Below are positions 52,564 through 58,457 of a stretch of DNA of 58,457 bases, piece by piece. The DNA comes from Saprospiraceae bacterium UBA6168 (GTDB lineage Bacteria; Bacteroidota; Bacteroidia; Chitinophagales; Saprospiraceae). Location: assembly GCA_002435785.1 (NCBI GenBank), contig DIUC01000073.1, positions 59,335-117,791 of the forward strand. The letters are read 5' to 3'. Under the pieces are notes generated by a model. It did not search any database and was not told the DNA's origin. It saw only the letters and a program-made list of their open reading frames with translations. The position numbers and the translations under genes were made by a program. How positions within the stretch are numbered: the first letter of the stretch is position 1; each line of letters opens with the position of its first letter.

Positions 52564-54507
52564 ATGGGCGAAGCAAAAGTATCAGTAGCGAAAGACCAGA
52601 ACGAACTCCAGACATTCATGCGCAACTTGCTGAACGACCTGCAGGCGTTGGAATACATGATTGACAACGACTGGTTCGAGAAAGGCATTACCCGCATCGG
52701 GGCGGAGCAGGAGATGTGCATCGTGAACAGCAAGACGTTCAAGCCGGCCAAAATCAACCTCCAAGTCATAGACGCCATGAAAGATTGTCCGTGGCTTGAC
52801 ACGGAGCTGGCGCAATTCAACCTGGAAACGAACATGACCCCGATGGAGTTCACCGGGCGGTGTTTCCAACAAATGGAGCAGGAAAACCTCACCAACCTCG
52901 CCGCCATCCGCAAGGTGGTGAAGGAAATGGGCGCCAACATCTGCCTAACAGGCATCCTGCCCACGCTCCGCAAAACCGACCTCGACCTCGAAAACCTGAC
53001 CGAAAAGCCCCGCTACATGGGCCTGATGAAGGCGCTGAAAAGCCACCTTATCGGCAGCAACTTTGAGCTGAACCTCAACGGCATTGACGAGCTGCACGTA
53101 AAGCACGACTCGCCGCTGTTGGAGGCTTGCAACACCAGCTTCCAAGTACACCTGCAAGTAGAACCAAAGGACTTCGTGTGCCTCTACAACATTGCGCAGA
53201 TGCTCACGGGCCCTACCATCGCCATCGCCGCCAACTCGCCATTGGTGTTCGGCAAGCGGCTCTGGCACGAATCCCGCATCGCCTTATTCCAGCAATCGCT
53301 CGACACCCGCACCTCGCACGACCACTTGCGGGAACGCAGCCCCAGAGTCAACTTCGGCAACGGCTGGCTGCGCGGCTCTATCCTCGAAATTTACAAAGAA
53401 GACATCGCCCGGTTCCGGGTGCTGATGACGTCCGACGAGGTGGAAAACTCCATCGAGCAGGTTTTGAAGAAAAAAACCCCCAAGCTAAAGGCGCTGCAAG
53501 TGCACAACTCCACCGTCTATCGCTGGAACCGCCCCTGCTATGGCATCAGCGAGAACGGCCAACCCCACCTGCGCATCGAGGCAAGGGTGCTGCCATCTGG
53601 CCCTACCATCGTGGACGAGGTGGCCAACTCGGCTTTCTGGCTCGGTGCCATCATCGGTATGCAAAAGCACTGCCCCGACGTGACGACCAAGCTCTCCTGG
53701 GAGGATGTCCGGGACAACTTCATGAAGGCTGCGCAATTCGGCATTGATACCAAGTTCAATTGGTTTGACGACAAAAAATACTCAGCTACCGATTTGATTA
53801 TCAAGGAGCTATTGCCGCTGGCAAAAGAAGGTCTTAAAATCCAGGGGGTTGATTCAAGCGATATTGACCACTACCTCGGCATCATCCACGACCGGGCGGA
53901 GGCGCACATGACCGGTGCCCGCTGGCAGCTCCGAGCCTTTACGAAGTTGAAAGAATCCATCACCACCGACGAGGCCACTGCCGTCGTGACGGCCTGCATC
54001 GTCAAAAACCAGGAAAAAGAAATGCCCGTCCATACTTGGCCCTTGCCCGAACCCAGCGAGCTGGAGGAATACGTACCAAGCCGGCTCCGAGTGGAAGAGT
54101 TCATGACCACCGACATCATCACGGTCCAAAAAGAAGACCTGATTGACTTTGTGGCGGAAATGATGAACTGGCGCAAGATCCGCTACCTCCCCGTGGAAGA
54201 TGCCAAAGGGCGGCTCGTTGGCCTCGTCACTTCACGGCTACTGCTGCGCCATTATTCCCACAACAACAAGCTGGCTGGAAAAACGCCCACCGTCATCGTG
54301 GAGGACATGATGCTGAAAAAACCCCTCACCGTTACGCCCAAGACCACCATCATGGAGGCGCTGAGAATCATGCGGGAAAACAAGATAGGGTGCCTGCCCG
54401 TTGTGCACGACAAGGAGCATGAACTCGTGGGCATCATCACGGAAATGGACTTCCTGCGGGTATCTTCCCGCCTCATGGAACGGTTGGAACTGGCCGCAGG
54501 AAAATAA
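52564..54507 (+). CDS. Glutamate-cysteine-ligase-like (GCS2 family) protein fused to two CBS domains
   Basis: A 647-residue cytoplasmic protein. The first 480 residues resemble the GCS2/carboxylate-amine ligase family: 'RIGAEQEMCIVN' with metal-binding Glu residues (about 45-56), 'FNLETNMTPMEFTGRCF' (about 86-102), 'HVKHDSPLLEACNTSFQVHLQ' and 'RIEARVLPSGPTIVDEVANSAFWLG'. A CBS pair follows (about 509-565 and 579-635, 'FMTTDIITVQKEDL ... RYLPVED' and 'MMLKKPLTVTPKTTI ... GCLPVVHD'). CBS pairs bind adenine nucleotides, so ligase activity may respond to energy status (inference). The ligase substrate is not determinable here. The start at 52564 precedes the first conserved helix; the open frame upstream to 52408 has no conserved features. 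Confidence 0.82.
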   Translation: MGEAKVSVAKDQNELQTFMRNLLNDLQALEYMIDNDWFEKGITRIGAEQEMCIVNSKTFKPAKINLQVIDAMKDCPWLDTELAQFNLETNMTPMEFTGRCFQQMEQENLTNLAAIRKVVKEMGANICLTGILPTLRKTDLDLENLTEKPRYMGLMKALKSHLIGSNFELNLNGIDELHVKHDSPLLEACNTSFQVHLQVEPKDFVCLYNIAQMLTGPTIAIAANSPLVFGKRLWHESRIALFQQSLDTRTSHDHLRERSPRVNFGNGWLRGSILEIYKEDIARFRVLMTSDEVENSIEQVLKKKTPKLKALQVHNSTVYRWNRPCYGISENGQPHLRIEARVLPSGPTIVDEVANSAFWLGAIIGMQKHCPDVTTKLSWEDVRDNFMKAAQFGIDTKFNWFDDKKYSATDLIIKELLPLAKEGLKIQGVDSSDIDHYLGIIHDRAEAHMTGARWQLRAFTKLKESITTDEATAVVTACIVKNQEKEMPVHTWPLPEPSELEEYVPSRLRVEEFMTTDIITVQKEDLIDFVAEMMNWRKIRYLPVEDAKGRLVGLVTSRLLLRHYSHNNKLAGKTPTVIVEDMMLKKPLTVTPKTTIMEALRIMRENKIGCLPVVHDKEHELVGIITEMDFLRVSSRLMERLELAAGK

Positions 54508-54516
54508 CACCTGATA

Positions 54517-54544
54517 ATGGATGGAGCCGCTTGGCTCCATCCAT
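54517..54544. terminator. Hairpin after the GCS2/CBS gene
   Basis: A perfect 12-base-pair stem, ATGGATGGAGCC and its complement, with a GCTT tetraloop, 9 bases past the stop. No T run follows, so it is a weak terminator or a 3' stability element. Confidence 0.55.
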
Positions 54545-54669
54545 CCGCTACTCCTCTTGCATTTTTAGGAAAACAAAAAAAGGGCGTTTTTGCTGTTTTG
54601 TGCAAACCAAGTTGGGACGGCCAATTGCGCAAGCACAAAGACGCGCAAACGCGCAAAAAACAAACACTT

Positions 54670-56238
54670 ATGCCAATCAGGATGGAACAAGACCCCGAAC
54701 AGCCCAAAAGGCAAAACCCTGGCAATCAAAATCGTGGTGGAGGCGGCGGCGGGCTGGGCGGCCTCCTCCAATTTGCACCGCTCCTCCTCGGCTTTTTGTT
54801 CAAAAAGCCGAAACTCCTACTGCTCGTGTTGGCTGGCGTGGCCATCTGGTACTTTATGAGCGGCGGCTGTGGTAATATGTCCAACAATGAAAACGATTTG
54901 CTGGGCGACGATGAACAAAACCAGTTCTCCTTTGGCGCAGTGTTGAGCGAAGCGGAGTATGACAAGGCCGAGGTTTTTGAGCCATTGTCCACGAGCTATG
55001 GCGGTGCCGAGAACCAACTTCCCCGCTCGGTTTCTTTGCTGAAATACGCACCCAAGCGCATGCACCAAGGCAACCAAGGCTCCTGCGTGGGCTGGGCCAG
55101 CAGTTATGCCGCCCGCACCATATTGCAGGCAAGGGCCACCGGCGTTGACCCAAACAACACGGCGTTCAGCCCCGCCTACCTCTACAACCAAATTGCCCTC
55201 AAAGGCTGTCAGGGCGCCTACATGAACAACGCCATGGAATCCCTGCTCAAGCGCGGCGTCCTCCCGTTCTCCAAATTTGGCTACGACGACAGCAACTGCA
55301 ACCGCCAACCCAACCAGTCGCAAACCACCGAAGCGGCGCAGTTCCGCATCAAAGGCTACAACCGCCTCTCCCGCGACGGCAACAATTACGGCCTCGACAT
55401 GCAGGGCGTAAAACAGCACTTGGCGCAAGGCTCGCCAGTGGTCATCGGCATGATGGTCGGCGGCACCTTCATGCAGGACATGGTGGGCCGGAGCGCCTGG
55501 CAGCCCACCCAGCGCGACTACAGCGGCTATGGGTTCAGCGGCCACGCCATGTGCGTCACCGGCTACGACGACGACAAGAAGATGGTGCAAATCATGAACA
55601 GTTGGGGGCCGGAATGGGGCACCAACGGCACGGCATGGATACCCTACCAAGCATTTGAGCATTTCACCAAGGAGGCTTATGGCCTCTACCCGATGGGCGA
55701 TGCCATGAAGTACGACGCCAACAAGCTTTCGGTGAAATTCGGGTTGGTGGAAAATACCAGCCAAACCCTCATCCCGCTGGCCGCCGCTGGCGACCGCACC
55801 TTCCGCACCCGCTCGCCGATGAAGGTCGGCACCAAGTTCAAAGTAGCCATCACCAACTCCATCGAATGTTACGTCTATGTGTTCGGGCAGGAGGTGGACG
55901 GGTCGAGCTACGTGCTGTTCCCCTACACCGAAAAACACTCGCCGTACTGCGGCATAACGGGCACTCGCCTCTTCCCGAAGGACCATTCCATGACGCCCGA
56001 CGACAAGGGCAAACGGGACTACATCGCCGTGGTGGTATCCAAAACTGCGCTCGACTGGAATGCCCTCAACAGCCGCATCAACACCAGCCGCCAAAGCACT
56101 TACCTCGGCAAGGTTCGGGAGGCCATTGCGCAGCAGGAAGTGCCGAACGTGAAGTTCAGTGCGACCGATGCCGTGGAGTTTAGTTGCGACCTGAACGGGA
56201 AGAACGTGGTGGCGACGGTGATTGAGGTTGATAAATAA
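54670..56238 (+). CDS. Membrane-anchored papain-like (C1) cysteine protease with DUF4384-like domain
   Basis: A 522-residue protein. A Gly/Asn-rich start (about 10-25) is followed by a hydrophobic anchor (about 27-63, with a KKPK break), a C1 peptidase domain (about 105-340) and a C-terminal DUF4384-like beta domain (about 375-505, 'FKVAITNSIECYVYVFGQEVDGSSYVLFP'). The catalytic set is complete: Gln in NQGSC with Cys139, His292 in FSGHAMCVTGYDD, and Asn310 in MNSWGPEWGTNG. There is no recognisable propeptide or sorting domain, so it should face the periplasm, held by its N-terminal segment. The ATG at 54670 or 54682 is likely; the frame open from 54517 has no hydrophobic signal in its extra part. 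It ends before a long repeat array. Confidence 0.85.
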   Translation: MPIRMEQDPEQPKRQNPGNQNRGGGGGGLGGLLQFAPLLLGFLFKKPKLLLLVLAGVAIWYFMSGGCGNMSNNENDLLGDDEQNQFSFGAVLSEAEYDKAEVFEPLSTSYGGAENQLPRSVSLLKYAPKRMHQGNQGSCVGWASSYAARTILQARATGVDPNNTAFSPAYLYNQIALKGCQGAYMNNAMESLLKRGVLPFSKFGYDDSNCNRQPNQSQTTEAAQFRIKGYNRLSRDGNNYGLDMQGVKQHLAQGSPVVIGMMVGGTFMQDMVGRSAWQPTQRDYSGYGFSGHAMCVTGYDDDKKMVQIMNSWGPEWGTNGTAWIPYQAFEHFTKEAYGLYPMGDAMKYDANKLSVKFGLVENTSQTLIPLAAAGDRTFRTRSPMKVGTKFKVAITNSIECYVYVFGQEVDGSSYVLFPYTEKHSPYCGITGTRLFPKDHSMTPDDKGKRDYIAVVVSKTALDWNALNSRINTSRQSTYLGKVREAIAQQEVPNVKFSATDAVEFSCDLNGKNVVATVIEVDK

Positions 56239-57054
56239 TGCCGTATTGCCGAAGGAAAAATGAAACAGGTTGTTTCTAATAGTTCATTTTTTGTCAATGA
56301 TAGTTCATTTTCTGTCAATCAAAGTCCATTTTCTGTCAATGATAGTTCATTTTCCATTGACGAAAAATGAATTGTTAGAAACAAAAAATTGACTTTGATT
56401 GGCAGAAAATGAATTGTGATTGACGAAAAATGAATTGTTAGAAACAAAAAATTGACTTTCATTGGCAGAAAATGAATTGTGATTGACAGAAAATGAAAAG
56501 TGATTGACGAAAAATGAAATGTGATTGGCAGAAAATGAATTGTCATTGACGAAAAATGGATTTTGATTGACAAAACATGGACTTTTATAAGCAAAACAGC
56601 GGCTTTTGCAACAATAATGTTCATTTTTTGTGCAAAATAGCCAACTTGGCTTGCCGCCTGCACTTTTCTGGAAGAGAGCCGATAAAATTGAAACAATATA
56701 GTTTTAGGCAAGGCCAGCACATCAGGATTTTAAACCTCGAATGGCACAACATTACAATCTACATCTCCCACATTTCATCGGTTCTTTTTACTTTTACATA
56801 AAATAAGTAATCCTATTGGCTGGCTGGACAAGTAAATGCAGTAAAAACCAAGCTATTTCAAAATGTGGATTGTTGTTTTCAACGAAAAAACTGAAATTCG
56901 CAGACGTTTTGGAAAAAAGGATTGCAACTTTTTTTCCAGTAAATAAAAACAAGGGTGGTTGCGCAGATTTGATATGCCGCAATATGCTGAAAATCAGTGT
57001 TTTGGATTCCGTCAACCGCCAACCGTTAACCACGTATAAACGCCATTGGCTTCG
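56239..57054. other. Long non-coding stretch with a 21-base repeat array
   Basis: About 815 bases. The left half is the repeat array (56271-56614); the right half is unique A/T-rich DNA with no clear promoter. A 133-codon minus-strand frame (56319-56720) is open because 21 is a multiple of three and encodes seven-residue repeats such as ITIHFLP; I do not call it a gene. Confidence 0.6.
56271..56614. repeat. Tandem array of 21-base units with inverted halves
   Basis: Four units on the left (56271-56291, -56312, -56333, -56354) run in one orientation. An 8-base junction (56355-56362) follows. At least eleven units run in the opposite orientation from 56363 to 56593, with a decayed twelfth to 56614. 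The unit has a core AAAATGAAnTnTnATTGrC. Some units end in TTAGAAACA instead of GATTGACA, and those variants recur every third unit (56363, 56426). A transcript would form a long hairpin of left units with right units. Confidence 0.92.
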
Positions 57055-57672
57055 ATGAAAAAAATAGAACTCGACATAGTAGCCCTTTCCCACAGCGTCA
57101 CGCAGTCCCACAACTACGCAGTCGTGCTGGGCGAGCAGAGCGGCACCCGGCGGCTGCCCATCGTCATTGGTGGCTTCGAGGCGCAAGCCATCGCAGTGGC
57201 CATGGAACGCATGGCCCCTAACCGCCCACTGACCCACGACCTTTTCAAAAATGCCTTTGAGACCTTCAACATAGACCTCAAGGAAGTCATCATCAACAAC
57301 CTGCTGGACGGCATTTTCTACGCCCGGCTGGTCTGCGAGCGTGGCGGCGAGGTGTACGAAATTGACTCCCGCACCTCCGACGCACTGGCCATGGCCGTGC
57401 GCTTCAACTGTCCCATCTACACCTACGAGTTCATCCTCGATGCCGCCGGCGTGGTACTCGAAGAACCAGAAGGCACTGCCAAAAAAGCCTCGACAACCCG
57501 CAGCAGCAGCGGCACCGCCGCCACCAAACAACGTGCGGCAAAAGGCGCAGCACTCAGTTCCTACTCACCGGAAGAACTGGCCCGCCTACTGGAAGACGTG
57601 CTGGCCAAAGAGGACTATGAGCAAGCCGCCAAAATCCGGGACGAGATTACCCGAAGGAAAGAGGAAGGATAA
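57055..57672 (+). CDS. Bifunctional nuclease family (DUF151) protein with UVR motif
   Basis: A 205-residue protein. Residues 1-135 are a DUF151/BFN domain ('KKIELDIVALSHSVTQSHNYAVVLGEQSGTR' region, 'LPIVIGGFEAQAIAVAME', 'IDSRTSDALAMAVRFNCPIY'). A Ser/Thr/Ala-rich linker (about 143-170) leads to a C-terminal UVR motif ('LEDVLAKEDYEQAAKIRDEI', the UvrB/UvrC-type coiled hairpin). Related plant and Thermotoga proteins have nuclease or putative nuclease activity; the UVR motif suggests docking to a UvrB/C/Clp-type partner (inference). The ATG at 57055 is used; TTG at 57046 is possible. It ends in a strong terminator. Confidence 0.88.
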   Translation: MKKIELDIVALSHSVTQSHNYAVVLGEQSGTRRLPIVIGGFEAQAIAVAMERMAPNRPLTHDLFKNAFETFNIDLKEVIINNLLDGIFYARLVCERGGEVYEIDSRTSDALAMAVRFNCPIYTYEFILDAAGVVLEEPEGTAKKASTTRSSSGTAATKQRAAKGAALSSYSPEELARLLEDVLAKEDYEQAAKIRDEITRRKEEG

Positions 57673-57701
57673 AACGATTTACGATTGCGGATTTACGATT
57701 G

Positions 57702-57741
57702 GGGGCGAAGCTGCTTTGATAGCTTCGCCCCTTGTTGTTTT
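57702..57741 (+). terminator. Intrinsic terminator
   Basis: GGGGCGAAGCT and AGCTTCGCCCC with an 8-base loop are followed by TTGTTGTTTT, 29 bases after the DUF151 stop. Confidence 0.85.
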
Positions 57742-57873
57742 GAGCAATTGGCTTTGATAATTTGAAAAGCTTGTGCCTACCTTTACCGCCGAAATTGACC
57801 GTAGGCAGCAAGATGCTCCGCAATCATAAATCGCTTGTCATTCCCGAAGGGAACCTTATCGAAAATCCAAATT

Positions 57874-58457
57874 ATGAACCACAAACTCGAACTACTCGAC
57901 CAAAAAATAGCCGAAGCCAAGCTCGGCGGCGGTGCAAACCGCATAGCTTCCCAACATCAAAAGGGCAAACTGACCGCTCGTGAGCGGCTGCACTTCCTGC
58001 TCGACGCAGGCTCCTTTGAGGAAATCGGCATGCTCGTCACGCACCGCTGCGACGATTTCGGGATGCAAGAGCAAATCGTGTTGGGCGATGGCGTCGTCAC
58101 AGGGTACGGCACCATCCACGGGCGGTTGGTCTATGTTTTTGCACAGGACTTTACCGTGTTCGGCGGCTCGCTCTCCGAGACCCACGCCGAGAAGATTTGC
58201 AAAATCATGGACTTGGCCACGAAGAACGGCGCACCCGTCATCGGCCTCAACGACTCCGGCGGGGCGAGGATTCAGGAAGGCGTGAACTCCTTGGGCGGCT
58301 ACGCCGATATCTTCTACCGCAACGTGCGCAGCAGCGGCGTCATCCCGCAGATTTCGGCCATCATGGGGCCGTGCGCTGGCGGGGCGGTCTATTCCCCCGC
58401 CATGACCGACTTCACGGTGATGGTCGAAAACACCAGCTATATGTTCGTCACCGGCCC
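57874..58457 (+). CDS. Acyl-CoA carboxylase beta subunit, partial (propionyl-CoA type likely)
   Basis: The first 194 codons are present and the frame runs off the window end. The sequence begins MNHKLELLDQKIAEAKLGGG and shows the carboxyltransferase N-terminal pattern 'KLTARERLHFLLDAGSFEEIG', 'VVTGYGTIHGRLVYVFAQDFTVFGGSLSE', 'IGLNDSGGARIQEGVNSLGGYADIF' and 'ISAIMGPCAGGAVYSPAMTDF'. This matches the beta subunit (PccB/MmdA type), which transfers carboxyl from biotin to propionyl-CoA or a similar acyl-CoA. Decarboxylase-type homologues share these motifs, and the C-terminal half needed to separate them is missing. Confidence 0.93.
   Translation, partial: MNHKLELLDQKIAEAKLGGGANRIASQHQKGKLTARERLHFLLDAGSFEEIGMLVTHRCDDFGMQEQIVLGDGVVTGYGTIHGRLVYVFAQDFTVFGGSLSETHAEKICKIMDLATKNGAPVIGLNDSGGARIQEGVNSLGGYADIFYRNVRSSGVIPQISAIMGPCAGGAVYSPAMTDFTVMVENTSYMFVTG

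Noticed and set aside
56271..56614. CRISPR array
   Set aside because: Units are directly adjacent with no unique spacers, contain variants, and reverse orientation; no cas genes nearby.
56319..56720. Minus-strand frame across the 21-base array as a real gene
   Set aside because: The open frame is explained by a repeat length divisible by three; no signal, start context or known family. Kept only as a low-interest finding.

Overview
The window looks like a chromosomal segment of a member of the Bacteroidota, most likely the Saprospiria or a related lineage (inference). The supporting signs are promoters of the Bacteroidota type (-7 element TAnnTTTG), almost no Shine-Dalgarno sequences, core genes of the type IX secretion system (T9SS: porV, porU, a porP/sprF-like gene, gldJ), and at least six secreted proteins ending in a T9SS C-terminal sorting domain. 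I see no prophage, insertion sequence with a transposase, CRISPR array or rRNA.

Layout. 1-7.5 kb: 3' end of a tRNA, an FAD oxidoreductase, a Nudix hydrolase, a Cys-pair-rich exported protein, a lipoprotein, an M4 metalloprotease secreted by T9SS, and YbaB. 7.5-17.3 kb: the T9SS/gliding block porV-porU (minus), porP/sprF-like, gldJ, then murF (plus). 17.3-23.3 kb: an outer-membrane protein, a HlyD-like adaptor and a TolC-like channel without an inner-membrane pump, and a CotH-domain T9SS substrate. 23.3-26.8 kb: a TonB-dependent receptor-like protein divergent from a DUF3592-like membrane protein. 26.8-34.5 kb: a NarL-type response regulator, a giant sensor kinase and a tandem-repeat T9SS substrate whose promoter appears to share a site with the regulator gene; then a decayed region with an orphan sorting domain. 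34.7-39 kb: acyl-CoA dehydrogenase with a strong candidate operator, a small inverted-repeat element, asd, and an outer-membrane beta-barrel protein. 39.1-46.7 kb: three consecutive T9SS substrates, the first with its start separated from its frame by a C10 tract. 46.7-52.4 kb: AlkB-type monooxygenase, HD phosphohydrolase, Prc-like S41 protease and a lipoprotein. 52.4-58.5 kb: GCS2/CBS fusion protein, papain-like protease, a 21-bp repeat array with inverted halves, a bifunctional-nuclease-family protein, and the start of an acyl-CoA carboxylase beta subunit.

The genes mostly build or feed the cell envelope. PorV and PorU process and attach T9SS cargo, GldJ belongs to the gliding/T9SS machinery, and the M4 protease, CotH protein, repeat protein and the 39-47 kb trio are likely cargo. 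The less ordinary signals are regulatory or repetitive: the C10 tract, the shared CGACTAAAGyCC site at identical distance from two -7 regions, the paired AGCGAAnnTTCGC palindromes before the acyl-CoA dehydrogenase, the 21-bp repeat array, and several large intergenic inverted repeats. All family assignments come from reading the sequence; no database search was run.
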